NCBI GenBank assembly: GCA_945907755.1
Contig: CAMDTN010000003.1
Location: 57,429 to 121,428 of the forward strand
Direction of reading: 5' to 3'
Source: Singulisphaera sp. GP187
GTDB taxonomy: Bacteria; Planctomycetota; GCA-002687715
DNA: 64,000 bases
A model generated the notes under the pieces. The model saw nothing but the letters and a program-made list of their open reading frames with translations. It was not told the origin of the DNA and did no database searches. Of this stretch, positions 27,534 to 36,055 are shown piece after piece. Each line of letters starts with the position of its first letter. Position 1 is the first letter of the stretch. Position numbers and translations under genes: made by a program.

Positions 27534-29645
27534 TCAAGCGGGGGCGAGTGCGACCTTGTCCAGTGCAGGATCGAAGGGCGTTTGCAGCAGCTTGGCCACA
27601 TCCACTTGCGCGCCGTAGGGCAGCGCTGGGTCCAAGTTCCATTTTTGCTTGAACACTTCCCAGTTGTCCAGCAGCAAACGGTTGTAGTCGATGTTCGCGG
27701 TCTTGGAGGTGCGGCTGCCGAGGTGGCGGATGAAGCAATCTTTGGCGATGCGCAATTGCCAACCTGCGCGGCGCGCACGGATGCAATAGTCGTCGTCCTC
27801 GAAGCCCCAGCGGCCATAGCGTTCGTCGATGCCGCCGATCTGATCGATGACTTCGCGGCGGCACAGCATGAAGAACAGAATCAAACGCGAGGTGTAGCCA
27901 TGCTCGCCCTTGCGCGCGTTGTGGAAAGTGTTGGCGAAGGCGTCGAGTGTGGTCTGCGGACCAGGAAGCAAGTTCGATTTCTGCCCGCCGCTGACGTAGT
28001 CGCTCATAGGTCCGACGATGCCCACATCTTTCCACGCGCCGAGGTGGCCCAGCAGAATGCTGCGCCAATTGGGCGTGAAGATGACATCGTTGTCGCAGAA
28101 CAGGATGTTGTCGCCGCGCACATTCTCGAGGGCGCGATTGCGTGCGGCAGGGGCGCCAATGTTGCGGCCCATTTCCATGAGGCGCACATCACTCTGTTGG
28201 CGCAGCCATTGCAAGCTGCCGTCGGTGCTGCCGTTGTCGACAATGATCAGTTCCATCGGGCCGTCGGTGTGCTTGCGCAACGACGACAGCGCTTCCTTCA
28301 CATGGGGGAAGCCGTTGAGGTTGGGAATGACCACGCTCGTGAGGCCCTTGGACAAGTCTGCCCCGCCGCGCGCTTCCGCCGGCGTGAAGCCAAGTTCTGC
28401 AGCCAATTGACCGCGCAAGCATTCATGCGTGCTGATGCGTTGCGTCTTGGCGCCCATGTCGCGCAGGAAAGTGTCGGCGGCTTCGCGCACTGAGGGCAGT
28501 GGCGAACTCTGCGCCAAGCGCACTTGGCTGGCTAGTTCTTGCACCAGGGGTTCGTCGGTTTCCAGCTTGCGGCGCACGGCGGCCCAGAAGACTGCGTCGG
28601 GAGCAGTGGGCTGAAAGATCAACTTGGGTTCGCGGTGTTTGCGCCACATGCGGTGCGTGTTCACGCCCAACAAGAATTGGCGGCGCATGTAGCGGTCGAT
28701 GTCCAAGTCGTGGTCGTGGTGCGCCACAATTTGCGGGTCGAAGAACACGCGCAGGTCGCACTGCTGCTGCAAGCGCCAGCCGAGTTCTGAATCTTCGCAA
28801 ATGGGGTGTGGGAAGTTTGCGTCGAAGCCACCCACTGCATCCAAGCAGCGCCGCGGAATGGACAGATTGCAGGTGTAGAAGAAGCGCCAGTCATTCAGCG
28901 CATTCGGCTTCATCTGGGTGTATTCGAAGAGCAGATTGGTGCGCTGCATCAATTGAGTGAAAGGGTGCGCCAGCTTTTCTGGCAAGAAATCGAAGCGGCC
29001 CAGCACGGCCATGTCGGTGGTGCTTTCCAATTGGCGCAGCAAGTGGCGCCGCAGTACATCGGGTGCCAGCACAGCGTCGTCGTTCAGAATCAGCACCCAA
29101 GGGGCTTTGGCCTTTGCTAACGCAAGATTGCGCGCAGTGGCGGGGCCCGCGTTGGCTTGGCGCAGCAATTCCACCTTGAAGGGCAGCGTTTTCGCAGTGA
29201 TAGCCGCCGGGGTGGGCGAGCCGTCGTCAACCACAACCACTTCGAAGGCCGATGGCGCCAAGTCCTGCTGGGCGAGGGAGTCGAGCAGGTTGTTCAGTGC
29301 ACCGTTGCGTTGGTAGGTGGGCACGATCACGGAAAGGAACGGGTCTGCGTCGCTGCGGCTGACGCTGCGCTGTTGGGCGTCGCACTGTGCCAACACCTCC
29401 GCAAGATTGCTGAGTGCGTCGTTGTCCGCGGAATCCAAGCGCAGCGCAGTGCGGAACGCAGTGACTGCGTCGTCGTTGCGCCCCATGGTCCAGGCAACCG
29501 CACCGAGGTCGTTCCAAGCGCGGCTCCATGACGAGTCGGCTTCGACCGCCGCCAAAAAATGGCGCATCGCTTCTTCAAGATTGTTTGCTCGAAATGCCGC
29601 CTCGCCTTGCGCGGCGCATGCTTGTGCTGTTGTGCGTGGGTCCAT
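27534..29645 (-). CDS. TPR - GT2 - GT2 fusion glycosyltransferase inside the hook/rod gene run
   Basis: TPR-like N-terminus (GEAAFRANNLEEAMRHFLAAVEADSSWSRAWNDLGAV); two GT2 domains (LSVIVPTYQRNGALNNLLDSLAQQ...VVVVDDGS and TSVVIPNLNGFPHVKEALSSL...IIVDNGSTDGS); FEDDDYCIRARRAGW. Confidence 0.88.
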   Translation of the reverse strand: MDPRTTAQACAAQGEAAFRANNLEEAMRHFLAAVEADSSWSRAWNDLGAVAWTMGRNDDAVTAFRTALRLDSADNDALSNLAEVLAQCDAQQRSVSRSDADPFLSVIVPTYQRNGALNNLLDSLAQQDLAPSAFEVVVVDDGSPTPAAITAKTLPFKVELLRQANAGPATARNLALAKAKAPWVLILNDDAVLAPDVLRRHLLRQLESTTDMAVLGRFDFLPEKLAHPFTQLMQRTNLLFEYTQMKPNALNDWRFFYTCNLSIPRRCLDAVGGFDANFPHPICEDSELGWRLQQQCDLRVFFDPQIVAHHDHDLDIDRYMRRQFLLGVNTHRMWRKHREPKLIFQPTAPDAVFWAAVRRKLETDEPLVQELASQVRLAQSSPLPSVREAADTFLRDMGAKTQRISTHECLRGQLAAELGFTPAEARGGADLSKGLTSVVIPNLNGFPHVKEALSSLRKHTDGPMELIIVDNGSTDGSLQWLRQQSDVRLMEMGRNIGAPAARNRALENVRGDNILFCDNDVIFTPNWRSILLGHLGAWKDVGIVGPMSDYVSGGQKSNLLPGPQTTLDAFANTFHNARKGEHGYTSRLILFFMLCRREVIDQIGGIDERYGRWGFEDDDYCIRARRAGWQLRIAKDCFIRHLGSRTSKTANIDYNRLLLDNWEVFKQKWNLDPALPYGAQVDVAKLLQTPFDPALDKVALAPA

Positions 29646-29728
29646 GGTTTTTCCGTGTGTGTTTGCGAGGGACTGCGCTGGCGCCGACCGAGGCGGGCGA
29701 TGCGACGCCAGCGTGAAGCCCTCAAGGA

Positions 29729-31669
29729 TCAGACGAGGTTGACGAGCTCCTGCAAGACTTCGTCGGCGGTAGTGATGATGCGGGCGTTCGCTTGGAATCC
29801 GCGCTGTGCCTCGATGAGGCGCACGAATTCTTCTGCGATGTCCACATTCGAGCCTTCGAGCGTGCCAGCCACGATGCTGCCGGCAGACGCTGTTTGGGCG
29901 GAGGTGATGACTGGGTCGCCGCTGTTGCCGCTGATCTGCCACAGGCTGTCGCCCACGGAAGACAAGCCGGCGCTGTTCTCGAACAGCGCGACGCCGATGT
30001 CGTCCAGATCCAAGATCTGGCCGTTGCTGTAGAAGCCTTCGATGATGCCGTCGCCGCGAACGGCTACGGACGACAACGAACCGGCGGTGTAGCCGTCAGC
30101 CACGCCGAACACCGAGCCAGGCAGACCGAACTGAGTCATGCCGCTGGTTTGGCCAGCAGTGCCGAAGTCGAGGCTCAGGTTCTGCACGCCAGGCACCGTG
30201 TTCCACTGCACTTGCAGCAGATTCGGCGGCACCATGTTCAGTGTGCCGTTCTGGTCGAAGCCGAGGCCGCTGATGGTTGGCGTGATCACCGTGCCTTCGA
30301 GCGGGTCCACCGAAGCGGTCACATCCCATGTGCCGTCGTCGCGGCGCGCGAAAGCAAAGCTGACCGCATGGGCCTGGCCCGCGCTGTCGTAAACCGTGGT
30401 GGTCACCGTTTCGGCGTCCGGGTCTGCGCCTTGTGTGATGGTGCGGAAGAAATTGCTGGACCAATTGCTGCGCCCAACGGAGGCGGGCAGATCTTGAATC
30501 GTGATGGTGAGCGCTGCCTCACCAGTGGCGTTCGCCAGCATACTGATGGTGCCGTCGGTGTTCAGCGTTGCAGTGGCGCCGCCTGTGCCCGAGTTGAACA
30601 TAGTGTTCATCTTGCCGAGGAGCGCACCGAGCGTGGTGCCGTCTTGGCCCACGCCGGAGCCGAACACAAAGATGCCGCTGACCGGAGTGCCGTCAGGGCG
30701 TGAACCAGTGATGCGGATCTGATCGCCCGGCACATAGTTGATGGTGTTGGTGGACAAATCGCTCAGCAGCGTTGTGCTGTTGGCAACGGATTCCGTGCCC
30801 ACAGCCGCGACGCCGATGGACGCCGGAGCGAACATCGCGGTGGCGCCAGTGGACAGCGGATCGATGAATACATTTTGAGCCGCGCCCGAGCCGTTGGTTT
30901 GCAGCACCAGCGAGCCGCCGCTGTCAACAGCCGTGATGCCAGTGGCCTGCGCATTCACCGCAGTGGCGATTTCTGCTGCAGTCATGGCACCAGGCACAGC
31001 AGGCACAGGCAAAGTGATGATCTGCGTGGCACCGAAGTTGGCGCGCAGCAGCAGTGTTTCGCCGCCGACGAGCGCATAGGGCCCGGCGTTGCCGGTGAGG
31101 CGTGCGGGTTGGAAATCCCTGAAAGGCTGGTCGGTGGTGAGCAATTCCGACAGCGGGCCTGAGACCACTGCGGGCAAGTTGCCCTGCAGTTCCACATTGG
31201 TGCTCGCCTGCGCAGGGATCACCGTGTTCAGTTGAATCCTGATGTCTTGGCCGCTGGTGTTCTGCACGCGGAACCCCGTGCGCAGGTCGACGAAGTTGTC
31301 ATTGGCATCCACACCGAATGCACCCACGCGGGTGTAGAAGTTTTGGTTGCCGTCGCTGACCACGAAGTAGCCTTCGCCCTGCAGGCCGAGGTCCAAGCTG
31401 CGGCCGGTGTTCAACAAGCTGCCTTGCACCATGCGCACATCAACGCTGCCGATGCCGGCGCCGCTACCGATTTCGGATGGGTTTCTGCCGCCAGAGAGCC
31501 CCGTGGGGCCCGAGGCCGGGCGATACGCCTGGCCGAACATCTCGACGAACGACACGCGCGAGGCCTTGAAGCCGTTGGTGTTGGCGTTCGCCAAGTTGTT
31601 ACCGATGACATCGAGGTACTTCTGGTTCACGCGAAGACCGGACAGAGCTGAGACAAGTGCGTTTTGCAT
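29729..31669 (-). CDS. flgE: Flagellar hook protein FlgE
   Basis: LVSALSGLRVNQKYLDVIGNNLANANTNGFKASRVSFVEMFGQ; C-terminal EGSNVDIAEEFVRLIEAQRGFQANARIITTADEVLQELVNL. Confidence 0.96.
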   Translation of the reverse strand: MQNALVSALSGLRVNQKYLDVIGNNLANANTNGFKASRVSFVEMFGQAYRPASGPTGLSGGRNPSEIGSGAGIGSVDVRMVQGSLLNTGRSLDLGLQGEGYFVVSDGNQNFYTRVGAFGVDANDNFVDLRTGFRVQNTSGQDIRIQLNTVIPAQASTNVELQGNLPAVVSGPLSELLTTDQPFRDFQPARLTGNAGPYALVGGETLLLRANFGATQIITLPVPAVPGAMTAAEIATAVNAQATGITAVDSGGSLVLQTNGSGAAQNVFIDPLSTGATAMFAPASIGVAAVGTESVANSTTLLSDLSTNTINYVPGDQIRITGSRPDGTPVSGIFVFGSGVGQDGTTLGALLGKMNTMFNSGTGGATATLNTDGTISMLANATGEAALTITIQDLPASVGRSNWSSNFFRTITQGADPDAETVTTTVYDSAGQAHAVSFAFARRDDGTWDVTASVDPLEGTVITPTISGLGFDQNGTLNMVPPNLLQVQWNTVPGVQNLSLDFGTAGQTSGMTQFGLPGSVFGVADGYTAGSLSSVAVRGDGIIEGFYSNGQILDLDDIGVALFENSAGLSSVGDSLWQISGNSGDPVITSAQTASAGSIVAGTLEGSNVDIAEEFVRLIEAQRGFQANARIITTADEVLQELVNLV

Positions 31670-31704
31670 GGAAGGTTCCTTGCTTTCTTAGAGGGGTTGT
31701 TTGT

Positions 31705-32256
31705 TCAGAGCGCCACTGCGTCGTTCACAGACAGCGCGGAGTTGGGGGTTGACGCAGGGGTGTTCGCTGCGCCATTGGAGGAGCCGCCGCCAGTACCAGT
31801 ACCGCCACCAGTACCAGTGCCGCCGCCCGAGAGGGGCGTGCTGATGATCACGATGTTGCCGGCGGGGATCACATGACCGTCCACCTCAACCATCACGCCT
31901 TCTTCAGCGAAGTACACGCTCTGAACCGTGCCGCGCGCTTGGACGCCGGTGATCGGATCGATGTACTCCACCGTCTTGCCTACAAGCGCTGCGCCCTGCG
32001 ACAGGCCGCCCAACACCAACTGCGCTTCTTGCGCGGCCAAGATGTTGCGCAGCAAGCCGCTGGTGGATTGCTGCTCTTCCAATTGGCTGAAAGTCGCCAA
32101 CTGCGCGAGGAACTGCTCGTTCTTCACGGGCTCAAAAGGGTCTTGCGATTTCAACTGGTGCACCAGCAATTGCAGAAACTGGGACTTGTTCACATCCGAG
32201 GCGCCGAGGGCCTGCGAGATGGGGCTGGAGTTATTGCTGACGGCTTCGATAGGCAT
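31705..32256 (-). CDS. flgD: Flagellar hook assembly protein FlgD
   Basis: VNKSQFLQLLVHQLKSQDPFEPVKNEQFLAQLATFSQLEEQQSTSGLLRNIL. Confidence 0.93.
   Translation of the reverse strand: MPIEAVSNNSSPISQALGASDVNKSQFLQLLVHQLKSQDPFEPVKNEQFLAQLATFSQLEEQQSTSGLLRNILAAQEAQLVLGGLSQGAALVGKTVEYIDPITGVQARGTVQSVYFAEEGVMVEVDGHVIPAGNIVIISTPLSGGGTGTGGGTGTGGGSSNGAANTPASTPNSALSVNDAVAL
31780..31828. repeat. Short tandem repeat encoding GGGTGT units near the FlgD C-terminus
   Basis: Near-identical ~18-bp units built from GCCACCAGTACCAGTACC. Confidence 0.65.
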
Positions 32257-32267
32257 GGGTGTGGTCC

Positions 32268-34142
32268 TCAGATCACCAAGTCGAGGCCGTGTTGGGCCGC
32301 AACTGGGCTGTGTTTGGTGCCGCGCGGCGTTTGCTGCGAGGCCTTCGTTTCGTTGCCATTAGCGCTGCGGGTGTGCGCTCTCTGTTCGTGACTTGCACTG
32401 TCGCGTTGCTGCGTCGTGCGCTCATGCGCGTTGCGCGGCTGCGCGTCGTCTTGCGAGCGAATGTCCACACTGGCGACGCTCAGCCCGGCTTCTTGCAAAG
32501 TGGATTTCAGCCCGTGCAGGTCCTGTTGCAGCGCGTCCGCCACATCCGCGTTGCGCGCGGTGATGCGAGCGTGCAGCGCACCTTGGTGCAAGAGCATGCG
32601 CACATGCACTTCGCCCAGTGCGGGTGGGTCCAAGATGATGGTCACCTCGGGCCGCGCCTCGGACATGTGCAGGCGCACTTGTTCAACGGCTTGTGCGCGT
32701 TCTTGCGTGCTCAGTGCGGGGACTTCAACCACGGCACTGGCCAACACAAGTGCATCCACCTTTGCGCTCGGCATTGGTGCCCCAGGAATATGTGCCGAAC
32801 CAAGCGGGGCGGCGTTGATGGTGCTGCGGCCTTCCGGATGAGTGGCCACGCTTGCGGCTGCATTTGCAGGAGTGCCCGTGGTGGTTGCACGCAGTCCGCG
32901 GAGCGCGAGAGCTTGCTCTTCCGCATCCATTGTTCCGCTGTTGGTGCCTATAGCCGCCGCGAAGGAAGTGTGTTCAGCCGAGGTGTTCAGCGTGCCGGGC
33001 TCGCCGAGCACTAGTGCCGTTTCATCGCCGACCTCTGTGGATGGCGCTGCGTTGCTATTGGCAGACGCGGTGTTTGTCGAAGGGCGCTGCGATGTGCCGC
33101 CTGCCACGACGCGCTGCGAAGTCGATTGCGCGGCGACATTGCGCGCGGTTGTGCTGCCCGCCAGTGCGTTTGTCTGTGTGGACGCGGCGTTCAGGGCCGT
33201 TGCAACGGGGGAGGCCGTGCCGTCAACGATTGCGCGCGTCGCGTTGTCTGCGGCCGCGCTCGTGATTCCATGTGCTGCCCCAGCGGATGCTGCGTTTGCA
33301 GAGGTCCCGCTCGCCGTTCCAACAGCGGCGGCGTTTGCAGAGGCCTCAGCGCCATTCAGCGCGTTCGGCTGGCCACCGTCCGCAGAGTTCGCGTTGCTGC
33401 CCATGCCAATTTCCTGTGCTGCGGCGCTGGCTCCCTGCGCCGCACCTGCACTAGTGCCCATTTGATTTGCGCTGGTGTTGTGGGCATGCGTGGTCGTGGC
33501 GTCTGCCGCAGTGTTGGCTGCCGCTGTGGTCGATGCCGCGCTTGCAGTTGCGAGCGATGCCACCCCGGCGACACCACCGAGCGCAGCGTTTGCAGCGCCA
33601 GCAACACTGGCGCTGGGCGCGAAGGTTGCGGTGCTCGTGGCGCTGTTGAGGAAAGCAGCTACTCCTGCGGCGCCACGGAGCGCTGCTTCGGGGTTGCGTC
33701 CATATTCGATGCTGCTGTTCGGCGTACTGATCACCGCATTGGCCGTGGCTGTGTTTCCAGCGGCATTCTCGTCAGCCAACTGCATCGCCGCATCCGTCCC
33801 CGCGAAGGGCTCCTGGGTCACAGAGCCGCCGCTGCTTGCCGCCGCTGCAGCAGCGTCGCGCCCCACCGCCTCTTGTCCATTGGTGCCAAGTTCAAATGCG
33901 TTGTTGTTTTCCGCAGGCCCTTCGGCCCTGCGGGTGTCGCTCGCTTCGCGGCGCGTGCTGGATTCCGCCGCTAACTCGGCGGCGAAGTCTGCCCCCTCTT
34001 CGCGAACCTCGGAGCGACCCGTAGCGCGGGCGGTCGCCGCTTGGCTGCTGCGAATGGAGGCGGCGCGCTGTTGGGCATCAGCGCGTTCGGCCTGCGCAGC
34101 AGCGGCGGGGGCTTGGTTCAGGGTTGGAATGGAGAGTCTCAT
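32268..34142 (-). CDS. fliK: FliK-like flagellar hook-length control protein
   Basis: Very Ala/Thr/Ser/Asn-rich N-terminus; C-terminal EVTIILDPPALGEVHVRMLLHQGALHARITARNADVADALQQDLHGLKSTLQEAGLSVASVDI matches the FliK C-terminal domain; upstream of flgD. Confidence 0.9.
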   Translation of the reverse strand: MRLSIPTLNQAPAAAAQAERADAQQRAASIRSSQAATARATGRSEVREEGADFAAELAAESSTRREASDTRRAEGPAENNNAFELGTNGQEAVGRDAAAAAASSGGSVTQEPFAGTDAAMQLADENAAGNTATANAVISTPNSSIEYGRNPEAALRGAAGVAAFLNSATSTATFAPSASVAGAANAALGGVAGVASLATASAASTTAAANTAADATTTHAHNTSANQMGTSAGAAQGASAAAQEIGMGSNANSADGGQPNALNGAEASANAAAVGTASGTSANAASAGAAHGITSAAADNATRAIVDGTASPVATALNAASTQTNALAGSTTARNVAAQSTSQRVVAGGTSQRPSTNTASANSNAAPSTEVGDETALVLGEPGTLNTSAEHTSFAAAIGTNSGTMDAEEQALALRGLRATTTGTPANAAASVATHPEGRSTINAAPLGSAHIPGAPMPSAKVDALVLASAVVEVPALSTQERAQAVEQVRLHMSEARPEVTIILDPPALGEVHVRMLLHQGALHARITARNADVADALQQDLHGLKSTLQEAGLSVASVDIRSQDDAQPRNAHERTTQQRDSASHEQRAHTRSANGNETKASQQTPRGTKHSPVAAQHGLDLVI

Positions 34143-34335
34143 CACCCCATGCATTGCACATGCCGTGCCGGGTCGCAGAAAACGCAGCGCTTGCAACCGA
34201 ATGCGCACTAATGGAGTTGGCGCAAAGCAGGAAAGGGCAATGGGTTATGGATGGGAGGAGATGGGTTTGCTGGGTGGGGAATGGGGCCAAAGGGACTCAA
34301 GGGCGCTGATTAGCTCAGGAAAACCTTTCCTTTGG

Positions 34336-34343
34336 GCCGATAC
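34336..34343 (+). promoter_or_regulatory. Sigma-28-like -10 element (GCCGATAC) upstream of flgM-like gene
   Basis: 7/8 to GCCGATAA; no convincing -35. Confidence 0.3.
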
Positions 34344-34491
34344 TGGAGGAAGAGCTTTCCTCCCTTCTGTTCCTTCATGGACAAAAAACGTTCACCGGTT
34401 CAAGAAGGCAGGGCGGGCTCCGAATATGAAACTGTTGGACTGGAATCACACCTGCCTCCGAGGGGCGGCAGACCGGGTTCCGGGAAAGTGA

Positions 34492-34797
34492 ATGAACATG
34501 GATATCTCAAAGATCTCAGCGAATGCAGCAGCGATGATGGGGAGCAACGGCGTCCCGTCTGATGCTGCAAGTGCAGCGCGTGCGAACTCGGCCGCGAAAG
34601 CGGCCGGCGGCGATGACAGCTACACGGGTTCCGTTGCCGCGAAGAGTGTGGCCCAAAAGGTCGCGCAACTGAAGGCGGATGCGGACGGCGAAGTGCGCGA
34701 AGACATCGTGGTTGCCTTCAGTGCGCTGATGGGCTCGGGTGCACTCGACACACCTGATGCCGCCGAACGTGCCGCCAGCGCAATGCTGCGCGGCTGA
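34492..34797 (+). CDS. flgM: FlgM-like putative anti-sigma-28 factor
   Basis: Small Ala-rich protein; VAQKVAQLKADADGEVREDIVVAFSALMGSGALDTPDAAERAASAMLRG; located between fliK and flagellin. Confidence 0.55.
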   Translation: MNMDISKISANAAAMMGSNGVPSDAASAARANSAAKAAGGDDSYTGSVAAKSVAQKVAQLKADADGEVREDIVVAFSALMGSGALDTPDAAERAASAMLRG

Positions 34798-34824
34798 GTT
34801 TCAATTCCAACCGCCTAACACTCG

Positions 34825-34846
34825 CACATCGCAACTGATGTGCGCT
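34825..34846. terminator. Hairpin downstream of flgM-like gene
   Basis: Perfect 8-bp stem CGCACATC-gcaact-GATGTGCG. Confidence 0.5.
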
Positions 34847-34851
34847 AAACG

Positions 34852-34877
34852 AGCCGACTCGCAAGAGCCGGCTCGCG
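34852..34877. terminator. Second hairpin downstream of flgM-like gene
   Basis: 7-bp stem CGAGCCG...CGGCTCG, with embedded palindrome GAGCCGGCTC. Confidence 0.4.
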
Positions 34878-34999
34878 CCATTTGATCCATGCCCGCCGCC
34901 TTGCCGGCTTTTCTCTGGGAATGTCGATCACCGCGTCTCAGCCCGTTATGCAGCGCAACCGCGCAGCTTCTGAGTGTGTGATTCTTCGACACTTATTTT

Positions 35000-35026
35000 T
35001 AAGACGATTCTTCATGTGCCCGATAG
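35000..35026 (+). promoter_or_regulatory. Sigma-28-type promoter for flagellin
   Basis: TAAG-N15-CCCGATAG versus TAAA-N15-GCCGATAA; SD-like GGAAGGAG before ATG 35110. Confidence 0.75.
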
Positions 35027-35109
35027 TCACGCATGGCTGGGGCGCGTAGCTGGTCTTGATGGACTGGACGAACGCCCCTTGGAATTGGTGACTGGAAGGA
35101 GTGCCTCAC

Positions 35110-35934
35110 ATGGGTCTTCGCATCGGAACAAATGTGTCCTCATTGACCGCGCAGCGCAACCTCGCTCGCGCATCTGAAGCCCTCGGCCGCAACTACACGC
35201 ACTTGTCCACCGGCAAGCGCGTCGCCAGTGCATCTGACGATGCCGCGGGATTGTCCATCTCTTCGCGTCTGTCAGCGCAAATCCGCGGCCTCGACCAGGC
35301 TGTGCGGAATACGAACGACGGTGTTTCGATGGTGCAAACCGCGGAAGGTGGGTTGGCGGAAATCGACAACGCCCTCAGCCGCATGCGCGAACTGAGCGTT
35401 CAAGCCAACAACGGCACGCTGTCTGGCGCTGACAGGGACAACCTGCAGGCTGAGTTCACACAGCTCAGCAGCTTGGTTGACCAAGTCGCGAACAGCACCT
35501 CGTTCAACGGCACCAGCCTGTTGAATGTGGCGGCGGCGGTGACCTTGCAAGTTGGCTCTGGCACGACCGCAGGTGTGGACACCATGAGTGTGTCCACCGT
35601 GTCGGTAACCGCCTCCAGCTTGAGCATCAGCGCGCTGAACATCGGCTCCACAGGCGACGCGTCGGCGGCCATCGCGGCCCTCGACACTGCCATGCAGTCG
35701 GTCAGCAGCTCGCGCAGTCAGTTCGGCGCGGTTCAGAACCGCCTCTCGGCCGTGGCGAGCTCGCTCACCGTGCGCAGTGAGAATCTCAGCGCCGCCAACA
35801 GCCGCATCATTGATGTGGACGTTGCCCGCGAAACCGCCGAGATGACCAAGAACAGCATCCTGCAGCAGGCCGCGATCAGCGTGCTCGCTCAGGCCAACGC
35901 ACAACCTCAGGCGGCCCTCCGCCTGATTGGTTGA
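35110..35934 (+). CDS. fliC: Flagellin (short, about 274 aa)
   Basis: [60 protein letters not shown]-terminal [34 protein letters not shown]. Confidence 0.97.
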   Translation: MGLRIGTNVSSLTAQRNLARASEALGRNYTHLSTGKRVASASDDAAGLSISSRLSAQIRGLDQAVRNTNDGVSMVQTAEGGLAEIDNALSRMRELSVQANNGTLSGADRDNLQAEFTQLSSLVDQVANSTSFNGTSLLNVAAAVTLQVGSGTTAGVDTMSVSTVSVTASSLSISALNIGSTGDASAAIAALDTAMQSVSSSRSQFGAVQNRLSAVASSLTVRSENLSAANSRIIDVDVARETAEMTKNSILQQAAISVLAQANAQPQAALRLIG

Positions 35935-35956
35935 TGTGAGTCTCCCATGATCGCCC

Positions 35957-35980
35957 GCACGCTTCGATCGTGAAGCGTGC
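35957..35980. terminator. Hairpin downstream of flagellin
   Basis: Perfect 9-bp stem GCACGCTTC-gatcgt-GAAGCGTGC. Confidence 0.55.
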
Positions 35981-36007
35981 ACTCTCTCCTCGAGATAATC
36001 GCCGTGT

Positions 36008-36042
36008 AGCCGGGACCTTGTGGGTCCCGGCTCACTTTATTT
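36008..36042 (+). terminator. Rho-independent terminator downstream of flagellin
   Basis: Perfect 10-bp stem AGCCGGGACC-ttgtg-GGTCCCGGCT followed by CACTTTATTT. Confidence 0.8.
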
Positions 36043-36055
36043 GGCGGCGCGCGAA

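Noticed and set aside
34156-34170. Sigma-54-like match (CGGCACGGCATGTGC, minus) before fliK
   Set aside because: Predicted TSS would fall on the fliK start codon; match is only 9/11
33126-34491. Plus ORFs across fliK
   Set aside because: Mirror of the low-complexity FliK gene; Arg/Cys/Ala-rich artefacts
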